Assembly: GCF_042680565.1 (NCBI RefSeq)
Contig: NZ_JBHUEJ010000007.1
Coordinates: 62,001-126,000, forward strand
Reading direction: 5' to 3'
DNA: 64,000 bases
Source: Ottowia flava
Lineage (GTDB): Bacteria; Pseudomonadota; Gammaproteobacteria; Burkholderiales; Burkholderiaceae_C
Part shown: in pieces, positions 44,569 through 53,003 of the stretch
Layout: each line of letters starts with the position of its first letter
How positions within the stretch are numbered: the stretch's first letter is position 1
The notes under the pieces: model-generated
Seen by the model: only the letters and a program-made list of their open reading frames with translations
What the model was told of the DNA's origin: nothing
Database searches by the model: none
Made by a program: the position numbers and the translations under genes

Positions 44569-44585
44569 CGCACCGCATCGGTGCA
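44569..44585 (-). promoter_or_regulatory. NtrC binding site 1 upstream of glnA
   Basis: TGCACCGATGCGGTGCG on the minus strand matches the NtrC consensus TGCACC-N5-GGTGCA at all but the last base. It lies about 140 bp upstream of the -12 element, a normal enhancer distance. Confidence 0.85.
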
Positions 44586-44596
44586 TAACGCGGTTT

Positions 44597-44613
44597 TGCA
44601 CCGTTTTGGTGCT
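44597..44613 (-). promoter_or_regulatory. NtrC binding site 2 upstream of glnA
   Basis: AGCACCAAAACGGTGCA on the minus strand matches the NtrC consensus except the first base. Its centre is 28 bp from that of site 1. It overlaps the stop codon of the CinA-like gene. Confidence 0.85.
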
Positions 44614-45436
44614 AAGTCGCGCGCACGATTTCGGGGCCGTATTGCAGAGCGAAGGGCGCGAGCCAGCGGCGCAGGTCCGCGTAGGCGGTTTCGACCGCGG
44701 CCGGTTCGCCCTTGACGCCCAGGTCGATGTGGGCGCCGTACTCGGGGTGATCCACGCTCGGCAGGCTGAACACCTTGACGCCCGGATGCGCGGCTTCGAC
44801 CCGTTCCATCACCGGGGTCAGCGTGCCTTCCATCGCGCCCAGCACGATCACGGACTTTTCGACCCAGGCGTTCTGGCGAAAGCACTGCGACCAGTCGGTA
44901 TCCAGTGCCCAGGCCATCATGGGCCATGCCATCACCGGGAAGCCCGGTGCAAAATAGATAGCTGCCCGCGCAGGTGTATCTAGGGCAAAACCGGGAATCT
45001 TGTTGTAAACGTTGGGCATCAGGCGCGCCCCTTCGGGGAACATGCCCATGTTCAGCCGGTGCAGGTTGTCCGGCCGGTCGGGCTCGTAGGGCAGGCCCTT
45101 TTCACGCGCAGTGTCGGCGATGCGCTCCTGGATCAGGCGCTTGGCCTCGGGGTGCAGCACCAGCGGCCGCCCGAACGCCGCCGCCGCGCACTGGCGGGTG
45201 TGGTCGTCCGGCGTCGCGCCGATGCCGCCGGTGCAAAACACCACGTCGCCCGAAGCGATGGCCCGCCGCAGGGTGGCGGTGATGCGCGCCGGATCGTCCC
45301 CCACGTACTCGGCCCACGCCAGTTGCAGGCCGCGCTCGCCGAGCAGTTGCACGAAGTACGGTAGATGCTTGTCGGCGCGCTTGCCGGAGAGGATTTCGTC
45401 ACCGATGACGATCAGGCCGAAGGCAGGGCAATTCAT
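44612..45436 (-). CDS. CinA-type / molybdopterin-binding domain protein
   Basis: The 274-residue protein matches the MoaB/Mog-fold N-terminal part of CinA-type proteins (GLIVIGDEILSGKRADKH at the start; VVFCTGGIGATPDDHTRQ). It lacks the C-terminal deamidase domain of full-length CinA, like many stand-alone 'competence/damage-inducible protein A' homologues. The function is not certain; related proteins act in pyridine-nucleotide repair. Residues about 149-163 (PGFALDTPARAAIYF) are encoded by an in-frame 60-bp repeat. ATG 45436 has no clear ribosome-binding site. Its 3' end overlaps an NtrC site of glnA. Confidence 0.88.
   Translation of the reverse strand: MNCPAFGLIVIGDEILSGKRADKHLPYFVQLLGERGLQLAWAEYVGDDPARITATLRRAIASGDVVFCTGGIGATPDDHTRQCAAAAFGRPLVLHPEAKRLIQERIADTAREKGLPYEPDRPDNLHRLNMGMFPEGARLMPNVYNKIPGFALDTPARAAIYFAPGFPVMAWPMMAWALDTDWSQCFRQNAWVEKSVIVLGAMEGTLTPVMERVEAAHPGVKVFSLPSVDHPEYGAHIDLGVKGEPAAVETAYADLRRWLAPFALQYGPEIVRAT
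44950..44992 (+). repeat. 60-bp repeat copy in frame inside the CinA-type gene
   Basis: The plus strand reads aaaatagatagctgcccgcg then caggtgtatctagggcaaaa, a clear repeat core. The gene reads it in the reverse direction without interruption. Confidence 0.8.
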
Positions 45437-45578
45437 GGGTTTTGTGTGAAAACACAGCGAAGGAGGCTTTCTCAACATTCGCCCTCTGATGGGCGCGTCT
45501 GCCGCATTGGCCGCTGTAAACATGAAACATGGGCAGATATCACCTTTGACTGTCAATCAATCGACTCAGGGAGCCTAC

Positions 45579-45773
45579 ATGTCAAGAGACAGCCACCATC
45601 GTACGGTCAGCGGATCGCCTTGGCTGCTGCGTTTGACCGCGCCCGATCCTGACCCCGCTTACAAGGCGGGCGGCGGCAGAGTCGGCGGGGCTGCCTCTTC
45701 GGTACCGCCAGCCTCCACCAAAGGCCGCTCGCCCTGCCCTGCCCGCTGCGCCTGCAGCGCTGCCAGGCAATAG
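45579..45773 (+). CDS. Possible small protein (64 aa), uncertain
   Basis: An AT-richer upstream region leads to GGGAGCC and ATG 45579. The frame (MSRDSHHRTVSGSPWLLRLT onward) runs 64 codons and overlaps the 3' end of the opposite-strand EI24 gene from 45659, where its composition is simply the complement of that gene. I recognise no family. The good ribosome-binding site is the only support. It may be a gene start left by a rearrangement. Confidence 0.25.
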   Translation: MSRDSHHRTVSGSPWLLRLTAPDPDPAYKAGGGRVGGAASSVPPASTKGRSPCPARCACSAARQ

Positions 45774-46528
45774 TGGGCGAACCAGAGCGACGAGAAGATG
45801 AACACCAAGGTGTAGATCCAGATCGCCACCGGGATCAGCAGCGCGAAGGCCACCGCAAACAGCGCAAACGACGCCCACACCACCCCCGGCGCGGCGCCCA
45901 GGTAGCCGCAGACCACGCCGATGGCCAGCAGCCGGGTGCGGTGATTCTTCATCAGCGTGCGGCGCTCTTCGGGGCTGGCGTGCTCGCTCAGCGCATCAAA
46001 GCTCATCACGCGGTAGGTGAGCCAACCCCAAATCAATGGCGGCAGCAGCAGGATCAACGGCGGCACCAGCCACAGCGGCACCGACACCAGCAGCGCGACC
46101 AGCGCCACCGCCGTGCTGCCCAGGGACCAGGCGACCGCCGCAACAAACGAGCCCGTGCCACGCCGCGCCAGATCGGGAAAGCGCCGCGCCGTCACCAGCT
46201 TGAGCACGGCCGGTGTCAGCATCAGCGCCACCAGCAGCAGCGCGCCCACCACGATCAGCGGCGTGGCCAGCAGCACCAGCAGGACCGGCGCCAGCACTTC
46301 GCGCAGGGCATGGGCGCCGAGCGTGTCGAGCCAGCCCGTCAGCGTGCCCATCACGGAAGATCCGTCCAGCCACTGGTTGAGCGCCGCCAGCCACGGCGTC
46401 CAGAAAAAGTAGCCCAGCACGCCCACCAGAATCAGCATCACCGCCAGCGGCAGCAGCGACAGCGCGATCACCCGCGGGTTAAGGCAGTACGCGGCGGCGC
46501 GCCAGAACGAATCGAGCACCAGTTTCAT
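45659..46528 (-). CDS. EI24 / CysZ-like integral membrane protein
   Basis: The 289-residue membrane protein of the EI24 domain family has about four to six hydrophobic helices (LSLLPLAVMLILVGVLGYFF; LLVALMLTPAVLKLV; VPPLILLLPPLIWGWLTYRV) and a cytoplasmic charged stretch with MSFDALSEHASPEER. CysZ, the characterised relative, is a sulfate permease, but EI24 proteins outside the enterobacterial CysZ group have no proven function. The C-terminus is Pro/Ala-rich. It is divergent from the MATE gene with 132 bp between. Confidence 0.88.
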   Translation of the reverse strand: MKLVLDSFWRAAAYCLNPRVIALSLLPLAVMLILVGVLGYFFWTPWLAALNQWLDGSSVMGTLTGWLDTLGAHALREVLAPVLLVLLATPLIVVGALLLVALMLTPAVLKLVTARRFPDLARRGTGSFVAAVAWSLGSTAVALVALLVSVPLWLVPPLILLLPPLIWGWLTYRVMSFDALSEHASPEERRTLMKNHRTRLLAIGVVCGYLGAAPGVVWASFALFAVAFALLIPVAIWIYTLVFIFSSLWFAHYCLAALQAQRAGQGERPLVEAGGTEEAAPPTLPPPAL

Positions 46529-46660
46529 AGTTGGACAGCATAAACGGGCGCCGCGCCGTGCACATGGCGCCGTGCGCCCACGCCGGTCCGGCCGGGCGCC
46601 GACGCTCGCTGTCGGACTGGGCTGGCACCGCCCGCCCGCGCGGCTGCGCACAATGCGCGG

Positions 46661-48043
46661 ATGCCCGATGAACCCCAGCCGGTATCCCCGCCGTCGACCG
46701 TCCCTGCGCGCCCATCGCCGGTGCGCGACCTGACGCAAGGGCCCATCGCTTCCACCCTGCTCGTTTTTTCCCTGCCGATCCTGGGCGGCAACGTGCTGCA
46801 GTCGCTTAACGGCTCGGTCAATGCGGTGTGGGTCGGCCGCCACCTGGGCGAGGCGGCGCTGACGGCCACGGCCAACGCCAACAACGTGATGTTTGCGTTG
46901 ATCGGGCTGATCTTCGGCATTGGCATGGCGGCCACGATCCTGGTTGCCCAGGCCATGGGCGCCCACAACCTGGCGCAGGCCAAGCGCGTGATGGGCACCA
47001 GCGCCACGGTGTTCGGCCTGGCGTCGGTGGCCATGGCGGCGGTGGGCTGGCTGCTGTCGCGCCGCATCCTGCACTGGATGGGTACGCCCGAAAACGCGCT
47101 CGACCTGGCCGAAGCCTACCTGCGCGTGATCTTCCTCGCCATCCCACTGCTCTACCTGTTCGCGTTCGTGCAGGCGGTGCTGCGCGGCGCGGGCGATTCG
47201 CGCACGCCGTTCATCTTCCTGGCGCTGGTCGTGGTGCTGGACATGGCGCTCAACCCGCTGTTCATCTTTGGCTGGGGGCCGGTGCCGGCGCTGGGCATCA
47301 CCGGCTCGGCGGTGGCCACCTTCGTCGCCAACGCCATCAGCCTGGCCGCCCTGCTGCTGTGGCTGCGCAAACGCCACCATCCGCTGTGGATCGGGCGTGG
47401 CGAGCGCGCGCTGTTCCGCCCCGACATGGCGCTGGTGCGCACGCTGATCACCAAGGGCCTGCCCATGGGCGTGCAGATGGTGATGATCTCGATGGCGATG
47501 ATCATGATGATCTCCATGGTCAACGCCTACGGCGTGGCGATGGCCTCGGCCTACGGCGCCGCGCTGCAGCTGTGGACCTACGTGCAGATGCCGGCCATGG
47601 CCATCGGCGCGGCCTGCTCGACCATGGCGGCGCAGAACGTCGGCGCCGGACTGTGGCAGCGTGTGGACGCCACCGCCCGCGCTGGCGTGCTGTGCAACCT
47701 GCTGCTGACGGGTGCGATGGTGGCGGTGATGCTGCTGGCCGACCGCCACGTGCTCGGCTGGTTCCTGCCCGACGGCAGCCCGGCGCTGGAGAACGCGCGG
47801 CACCTCAACCGCATCGCCATCGGCTCCTTCATCTTCTTTGGCGTGACCTTCGTGCTGTCGGGCGTGGTGCGCTCAACCGGCGCCGTGGTGCCGCCGCTGA
47901 TCATTCTGGCGGCCGCGATGTGGGGCATCCGCGTGCCGGTGGCGCGCTGGCTGCAGCCGCTGTGGGGCGCGGACGCGATCTGGTGGAGCTTTCCGATCAG
48001 CGCTGTGTGCGCCGCGCTGATGTCGCTGGCCTACTACGTCTAG
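46661..48043 (+). CDS. MATE-family efflux transporter
   Basis: The 460-residue inner-membrane protein has 12 hydrophobic helices arranged in two similar halves, each beginning with a PILGGNVLQSLNGSVNAVWV or KGLPMGVQMVMISMAMIMMI type segment. This is the NorM/DinF-type MATE superfamily: Na+- or H+-coupled export of cationic compounds. No substrate can be assigned. ATG 46661 precedes a Pro-rich cytoplasmic tail before helix 1. Confidence 0.93.
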   Translation: MPDEPQPVSPPSTVPARPSPVRDLTQGPIASTLLVFSLPILGGNVLQSLNGSVNAVWVGRHLGEAALTATANANNVMFALIGLIFGIGMAATILVAQAMGAHNLAQAKRVMGTSATVFGLASVAMAAVGWLLSRRILHWMGTPENALDLAEAYLRVIFLAIPLLYLFAFVQAVLRGAGDSRTPFIFLALVVVLDMALNPLFIFGWGPVPALGITGSAVATFVANAISLAALLLWLRKRHHPLWIGRGERALFRPDMALVRTLITKGLPMGVQMVMISMAMIMMISMVNAYGVAMASAYGAALQLWTYVQMPAMAIGAACSTMAAQNVGAGLWQRVDATARAGVLCNLLLTGAMVAVMLLADRHVLGWFLPDGSPALENARHLNRIAIGSFIFFGVTFVLSGVVRSTGAVVPPLIILAAAMWGIRVPVARWLQPLWGADAIWWSFPISAVCAALMSLAYYV

Positions 48044-48436
48044 GGCGGTTGGCGCAGCGCGCGCATGCTGCCCGGTCAGGCGCCTTGCGTGGGCTGCCCG
48101 GCCGAAGTGGGCGGTCAGCCGCCGGCGCCGGTGGCCGCTGCGGTCACGCCAGGGACGACCGATTTGCCGTTGGATCTGGACAGCGACGCGCAACCTGCGG
48201 CGGCGTGACGGCGGAAGGCGTGGCCTGCGCGCGGCCAGCGCGCCGCATTGGGCGCCCGGGGGGCGGGCCTCACCCCGAAATGGCAAATTCAAGACAAATC
48301 AGCCTCCAGCCCTAGAACCACCTGCGCGACCAGCTATCACAATCGTAGTAATTGTTGCCCACACCCCATCGCTTTGTCACCGTGGCCCACGCACTGCGCG
48401 CCATGGTTGCGGCCCCTGCCGTCACCGCGCGCCTGC
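48044..48436. other. Gene-free stretch between MATE and bestrophin genes
   Basis: It contains a 47-codon frame at 48065-48208 (Pro/Ala/Gly-rich, no ribosome-binding site or homology that I recognise) and a 60-bp repeat at 48286-48350. Otherwise nothing is seen. Confidence 0.5.
48286..48350 (-). repeat. 60-bp repeat copy
   Basis: Reverse copy: atcagcctccagccctagaa then ccacctgcgcgaccagctat and CACAATCGTAG. Confidence 0.85.
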
Positions 48437-49354
48437 TCAGCGCAGCACGTAGTCCACGGCCTGCGGCTCGGGCGTGCGCGGCGGCTCGTCGATCAGGCGC
48501 AGCAGGCTGGCTTCGATGCCGTGAGACAGCGCGTCCAGCGGCAAATCGTTCGGCTCGGTGCCAAACGGGTCTTCCAGCTCGGCGCCCACCGCCTCCAGCG
48601 CGAGGAAGGTGTAGGCCACGAAGCAGACCATGGCCGGCGTCATCCAGCCCAGCGTGTCCACCAGGCCGAAGGGCAGCAGCAGGCAGTACAGGTACACGCT
48701 GCGGTGAATGATCACGGTGTAGGTGAAGGGGATCGGCGTGCTGGCGATGCGCTCGCAACCGCCCAGCGCATCGGCCAACTGCGCCAGGCCGCGCTCAAAC
48801 ACCGGCACCACGGCGGGCGCGATCTGGCCGCGCTGCTGACGTTCGCCCACCCAGGCGTGCAGCTGCAGCAACAGGCGCGACGTCGGCTGCGGCGCGCCGG
48901 CCAGCGCCCGGGCCTCGCCTTCGGGCAGGAACTGCGCGAGATCGCCCGCCGCATCACCGCCACGCAGCTGGTGCTTCAGCGCGTGGGAGAAGGCGCACAG
49001 ACGGTGGATGAAGTCGCGTGCACCCGCCGGGTCGGCCGGCTGCGGCAGCGTCAGGGTCTGCGCGGCCAGCGTGCGCGAGGTGTTCAGCAACTCCCCCCAC
49101 AGGCTGCGCGCTTCCCAGAACCGGGCGTAGGCCGTGCTGTTGCGAAAGCTGAGAAAGATCGCCAGCGTCAGGCCGATCAGCGAAAACGGCACGAAGGTCA
49201 GCGACACCTTCCAACTGAGCAACTGGCCGTGCACCACCGTGACCAGCACCGCGAGCAGCGTCACGCCCAGCAGGCGCGGCGCGATCGACGGCAAGACCGA
49301 ACCGCGCAGCACGAACAGCAGCGGAAACCAGTGGAGCTTGGGGCGAACGATCAT
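48437..49354 (-). CDS. Bestrophin-family (UPF0187) anion channel
   Basis: The 305-residue membrane protein starts MIVRPKLHWFPLLFVLRGSV, the bacterial bestrophin N-terminus. It has the conserved LTLAIFLSFRNSTAYARFWE, RLCAFSHALKHQLRG and a C-terminal AELEDPFGTEPNDLPLDAL, the ED-PFG-NDLPL signature. Bacterial bestrophins form pentameric channels, some for anions and some for cations. ATG 49354 was chosen over an upstream frame start because of the conserved N-terminus. Repeat copies flank it on both sides. Confidence 0.93.
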   Translation of the reverse strand: MIVRPKLHWFPLLFVLRGSVLPSIAPRLLGVTLLAVLVTVVHGQLLSWKVSLTFVPFSLIGLTLAIFLSFRNSTAYARFWEARSLWGELLNTSRTLAAQTLTLPQPADPAGARDFIHRLCAFSHALKHQLRGGDAAGDLAQFLPEGEARALAGAPQPTSRLLLQLHAWVGERQQRGQIAPAVVPVFERGLAQLADALGGCERIASTPIPFTYTVIIHRSVYLYCLLLPFGLVDTLGWMTPAMVCFVAYTFLALEAVGAELEDPFGTEPNDLPLDALSHGIEASLLRLIDEPPRTPEPQAVDYVLR

Positions 49355-49415
49355 GCGACGCGGGTCAAGAAGAAGCAGACACGGCTGACGGGTAGAGCGT
49401 CCCACGCCACACCCT

Positions 49416-49482
49416 GGGATTCAGAGAAAAACGACCTCTGGCCCTACAACCACCTGCGCAGGCAGCTATACCAATCATAGTA
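49416..49482 (-). repeat. 60-bp repeat copy (near consensus)
   Basis: Reverse copy: acgacctctggccctacaac then cacctgcgcaggcagctata and CCAATCATAG, one of the best-preserved in the window. Confidence 0.9.
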
Positions 49483-49553
49483 GACCATTCAGGCTCGCGC
49501 GCCCCGGGACGTCGCCTGGGTCCGTCGGTGGCAGGCCCAGGTCGGCCTGCGGC

Positions 49554-49928
49554 TCACCAGAAGGCGTCGTCCGTGCGTGCCCGCACGCGCGCCAGCTGCG
49601 CCAGCGCCAACTGCCGCACCAGCGCTTCGGGCACGGCCCGCGTGTACCGTACCTGCAGAAAATTCGCCGTGGTCGGCCAGCCGGCCAGCGCCTGGCGATG
49701 GTCCGCTAGGACCGCCGCGGACGGCGCGAAGTTCAGATGCGCCCGGGTTGCGGCGAACGAGAAAAGAAAGCGCGGCTCCACGAAAAACGGCACCTTCCAT
49801 TTGATGCACTGCTGCGCCTGCGGCGCCACGTCCTGCAGGATGTGGTGTAGGGCGCGCAGGTGCGGCTGCGCCGCGCCGGGCGCTGCGGCGATGTACTCAG
49901 CGACCGAGTGGACCGGTAGGGCAGGCAC
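49554..49928 (-). CDS. DUF1801 domain protein
   Basis: The 124-residue cytoplasmic protein of the DUF1801 (YdhG-like) fold has the patterns VAEYIAAAPGAAQPHLRALH, IKWKVPFFVE and YTRAVPEALVRQL. Relatives include frataxin-like 'iron chaperones', but no function is established for this type. The start is GTG 49928. It is transcribed in the same direction as the sterol-desaturase-like gene, whose stop is 49 bp upstream. Confidence 0.85.
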   Translation of the reverse strand: MPALPVHSVAEYIAAAPGAAQPHLRALHHILQDVAPQAQQCIKWKVPFFVEPRFLFSFAATRAHLNFAPSAAVLADHRQALAGWPTTANFLQVRYTRAVPEALVRQLALAQLARVRARTDDAFW

Positions 49929-49976
49929 TGGGCTGTCTGGCGCGCTGGCGGCATCAGGGCGACGCCGCTGCGCACC

Positions 49977-50990
49977 TCAGGGTGTGTCGGTCTTGGGCGT
50001 GGCGCCAGCCGACCGTTCGGGCTGGCCGTAGTGCCCGCGCAGCAGCCGCTTCAGGCCCAGCCACTGCTGCGCCCAGAAGCCGCGCCCGTAGTCGCGCCCG
50101 GCGAGCACCTGGTCTTCGATGCCGGTGGGCTCGGTGCCGGGGCGCCAGTCGGCGCTGCGAAACAGCATGTCCCACCACGGGAACAGCACGCCGAAGTTGC
50201 CGCCGTAGGGCAGGCGCGCCACGGTACCGGGCTCGTGCCCCAGGCTGAGCGCGTGGTGGCGGCGGTGAAAGCTGGGGCTAATCAGCAGGCGTTCGCCCAC
50301 GCGGCCCCAATGCCAGCGCAAGTTGGCGTGCTGCAGGCTCTCCAGCAACTGGGTGACGGCGACCAGGGCGACGAACTGCGCCGGCGCGACGCCGATCAGG
50401 ATGGCGACGACGACGAAGACCGTGTCGGTGATGACGGAGTCGAGCAGGTGGTTGCGGTTGTCGCTCCACATCGTCATCTGGCGCTGGCTGTGGTGCACGG
50501 CGTGCAACTGCCACCACCAGTGCCAGTGGTGCTGGGCGCTGTGCACCAGGTAGCCGATGAAGTCGAACACCACCAGGTAGAGGGCGAAGCTGACCCAGGC
50601 GTTGTCGGTCACGCCGGGCCAGATCTGGTCGATCTGCAGCGTGTGCAGACCGTGCGCGCGCAGCCAGCCGATGCCGTTCGTCAGCCATTCCTCGACGCTG
50701 AAGAACATCATCAGCTTGAACAGGCCCAGCTTGTGGAGCAGCGTGTAGAGCACGTCGATGAAGATGGCGTGCCGGTCGCGCACCGGCTCGGCCGGCCACA
50801 GGCGCTGCAGCGGGCCGATGAGCAGCACCATCAGCACGATCTGGACCACGCCGACCAGCAGCCAGCCGGTGGCGGTGAAACCGTCTTCCAGCAGGTTGCC
50901 CGAGCCGGCCCAGAAGGCGAAGGGCACGATCAGCGTCTCGAACACCCATTGCTGGGCGCTGGCGAAGGCGTCGGTGATGGTGGTCAGCAC
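49977..50990 (-). CDS. Sterol-desaturase / fatty acid hydroxylase superfamily membrane protein
   Basis: The 337-residue membrane di-iron protein has the histidine clusters HSAQHH, HAVHHS and HRRHH separated by hydrophobic helices, as in sterol desaturases, alkylglycerol mono-oxygenases and bacterial lipid hydroxylases. It probably hydroxylates a lipid or carotenoid-like compound. The start is GTG 50990 with GGGGGAT before it, one base after the deacetylase stop codon, indicating translational coupling. It is the third gene of the beta-propeller / deacetylase / desaturase unit. Confidence 0.9.
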   Translation of the reverse strand: MLTTITDAFASAQQWVFETLIVPFAFWAGSGNLLEDGFTATGWLLVGVVQIVLMVLLIGPLQRLWPAEPVRDRHAIFIDVLYTLLHKLGLFKLMMFFSVEEWLTNGIGWLRAHGLHTLQIDQIWPGVTDNAWVSFALYLVVFDFIGYLVHSAQHHWHWWWQLHAVHHSQRQMTMWSDNRNHLLDSVITDTVFVVVAILIGVAPAQFVALVAVTQLLESLQHANLRWHWGRVGERLLISPSFHRRHHALSLGHEPGTVARLPYGGNFGVLFPWWDMLFRSADWRPGTEPTGIEDQVLAGRDYGRGFWAQQWLGLKRLLRGHYGQPERSAGATPKTDTP

Positions 50991-50991
50991 A

Positions 50992-51798
50992 TCATCCCCC
51001 GTGCTGGGCGATCCATGCCTGGTACTTCGGGTGCTCGCGCAGCGTGCGAAAACAGAAGCCGCGCGCCTTCAGCCCGGTGACCAGCGGCTCCAGCACCGCC
51101 GGGGCCCACGCGTCCTGGCGCGACCAGATGCCCAGGTGGGCCAGCAGGATGTCGCCCGCGCGGATGTCGGCCAGCGCTTTTTTGAGCAACGCCTCGTTCG
51201 GGTACTGCGCGCTGGGCAGCTCGTCACCCAGAAAGCCCGCCGGCGACCAGCCGACGTGCTGGTAGCCGCAGGCTTCGGCCGCCGCCAGCAGTTGGGGCGA
51301 CGTCTTGCCGCCCGGCGCACGGAACAGCGGCAGCGGCTTCTTGCCGGTGACCGAAGCCAGCCGGTCGGCCGCCAGGGCGATCTCTTCGCAGTACTGGCGT
51401 GCCGACCAGACCATGCGCTTGCCCGCCTGCGGTCCGGCCGAGGGCTCGATGCGAAAGCGCGGCTGACCGTCCTGCGCCTTGGCATCGCCGCGCCAGTACG
51501 CGTGTTGCCAGGTGTGCGATGCGAATTCGTGCCCTTCGGCGGCGCGCGCCTTCCACCATGGCGCCCAAGTCTTGCCCAGGCTGCCGTCGCCTTCCTTGGT
51601 GCGTTCGTTGGCGGCGAAAAAGGTCACGCGCACCTGCTGGCGCCGCAGCACGTCGGCCACCAGCGGGGCGACGCCCATGTGGCCGGTGTCGAACGTCAGG
51701 TACAGCGGCTTGTCGCAGGATTCAGAGGGTTTTAGCGCCTCAGCGCAAGCCCCACCTGCGCAGGCAGCTATCAACAAAATAGCAATCAGCGGTCGCAT
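50992..51798 (-). CDS. Exported polysaccharide deacetylase (NodB-type)
   Basis: The 268-residue protein has a signal peptide (about 19 residues, cleavage near GACAEA) partly encoded by a 60-bp repeat copy. The NodB domain has motif 1 as TFDTGH instead of TFDDGP, so one metal-binding Asp is Thr; motif 2 SHTWQH; motif 3 RAPGG; and motif 5 LLAHLG. Activity as an amidase on N-acetylated glycans is expected, but the motif 1 change makes the metal site uncertain. Similar 'TFDTGH' proteins form a known subgroup as far as I recall. It sits between the beta-propeller and desaturase genes. Confidence 0.9.
   Translation of the reverse strand: MRPLIAILLIAACAGGACAEALKPSESCDKPLYLTFDTGHMGVAPLVADVLRRQQVRVTFFAANERTKEGDGSLGKTWAPWWKARAAEGHEFASHTWQHAYWRGDAKAQDGQPRFRIEPSAGPQAGKRMVWSARQYCEEIALAADRLASVTGKKPLPLFRAPGGKTSPQLLAAAEACGYQHVGWSPAGFLGDELPSAQYPNEALLKKALADIRAGDILLAHLGIWSRQDAWAPAVLEPLVTGLKARGFCFRTLREHPKYQAWIAQHGG
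51718..51788 (-). repeat. 60-bp repeat copy inside the deacetylase signal-peptide region
   Basis: The plus strand reads gcgcaagccccacctgcgca then ggcagctatcaacaaaatag, a good repeat copy. Read from the gene strand it encodes LIAACAGGACAE of the signal peptide. Confidence 0.8.
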
Positions 51799-51820
51799 GG
51801 CAACGCGGCGCGGTGGGCGC

Positions 51821-52924
51821 TCAGAACCGCCCGGCGTGGTCCAGCGTCCACACGCCGTGCGGCGACTTGCCGACCTTGACCTGGTGCACCACCTGGCGCT
51901 TGGCCACGTCGATCAGCGTCAGCTTGCCGGCCCAGCGCGAGCCGACCATGATCAGCGTGCCGTCGGCCGACACATCCATGCAGTCCGGGCCCGACGGGGC
52001 AGGCATGTTGGCCACCACCTGCATCTGCGTGTAGTCGATCTTGCTGATGGTGTTGGCCACGCGGTTGCTGACGTACACGTGGCGCCGGTCGCCCGCCGCG
52101 CGGAAGGCATGTGCGCCCTTGCCCGTGGGGATCTTGCCGACCAGCTCGGGCGCCTTGCCGCCGGCCACGTCGTACACCTCGACCCCGGTGCCGCCGGTCA
52201 GGCCCAGCAGCAGACGCTGCCCGTCGGGCGTGCCGAACACGTCGGCCGGCAGCGAGCCGGTCTTGACGCGGTGCGTCAGCGTCTGGCTGGCCAGGTCGAC
52301 GGCCACCAGTTCGTCGCTGTCCTGCATGCTGGCCCACACCGTGGTGCTGTGCGGATCGATCCACAAATGGCTGGGCGTGCGGCCGGTGGCGATGCGCTTG
52401 ACGAGCGTGGGGTCGCTGCCGTCCCAGCGGTAGATGTCGATGTGGTTCAGCCGGTTGGCGGCGGTGACGAACCACTTCATGTCCGGCGAAAAACGCAGGT
52501 GGTAGGGGTCCAGGATGCCGCGCACCACGCGCTGCACTTCGGCGGTGCGCGGGTCGATGAAGGTCAGTGAATCGCTGCCCGCGTTGGCCACGATGACCGA
52601 GCGCTCGTCCGGCGTGAGGTACAGGTGGTGCGGCTCCTTACCGGTGGGAATGCGCTTGATCTCGACCCAGCGCTGCGAATCGATCACGCTGACGTTGCCA
52701 TCGAGGGAATTGAGCACGAACACCGGCGCGCCGTGGCGCGGCGCGGGCGGCGTGATGGCGCCGGGGGCGATGGGGGTACGCGCGGGCACCGGAGCCTGCG
52801 CGACAGCGTGCTGCGTGAGCGCCCCCACGCCCGCCCCCAGACCGACCGAACCGGCCCATCCCAGCAAGCCACGGCGCGAAGGGTTGCCGGCGTCAGGTCG
52901 CGCCGAAGCGATTCGAGGGGTCAC
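51821..52924 (-). CDS. Periplasmic YVTN-type beta-propeller protein
   Basis: The 367-residue protein has a Tat-like signal (SRRGLLGWAGSVGLGAG) and seven-bladed YVTN/YncE-type propeller repeats (FVLNSLDGNVSVID; LYLTPDERSVIVANAGSDSL; TGRTPSHLWIDPHSTTVWAS; HVYVSNRVANTISKID). The last part (SGPDCMDVSADGTLIMVGSR) completes the propeller. Such proteins act as periplasmic scaffolds or DNA- or ligand-binding modules; no function is assigned. The start is GTG 52924. The deacetylase gene follows after 22 bp, so both belong to one operon. Confidence 0.9.
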   Translation of the reverse strand: MTPRIASARPDAGNPSRRGLLGWAGSVGLGAGVGALTQHAVAQAPVPARTPIAPGAITPPAPRHGAPVFVLNSLDGNVSVIDSQRWVEIKRIPTGKEPHHLYLTPDERSVIVANAGSDSLTFIDPRTAEVQRVVRGILDPYHLRFSPDMKWFVTAANRLNHIDIYRWDGSDPTLVKRIATGRTPSHLWIDPHSTTVWASMQDSDELVAVDLASQTLTHRVKTGSLPADVFGTPDGQRLLLGLTGGTGVEVYDVAGGKAPELVGKIPTGKGAHAFRAAGDRRHVYVSNRVANTISKIDYTQMQVVANMPAPSGPDCMDVSADGTLIMVGSRWAGKLTLIDVAKRQVVHQVKVGKSPHGVWTLDHAGRF

Positions 52925-53003
52925 AAGAGCACCGCAGAAGCTGGATCAACGAGAAAGTGTAGCCGTGGGCAGCGCCGCCGGGCTCTGTCTTAACATCCAT
53001 CGC

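Noticed and set aside
48065..48208. 47-codon frame between MATE and bestrophin genes
   Set aside because: No ribosome-binding site and low-complexity Pro/Ala/Gly composition; too short to support.
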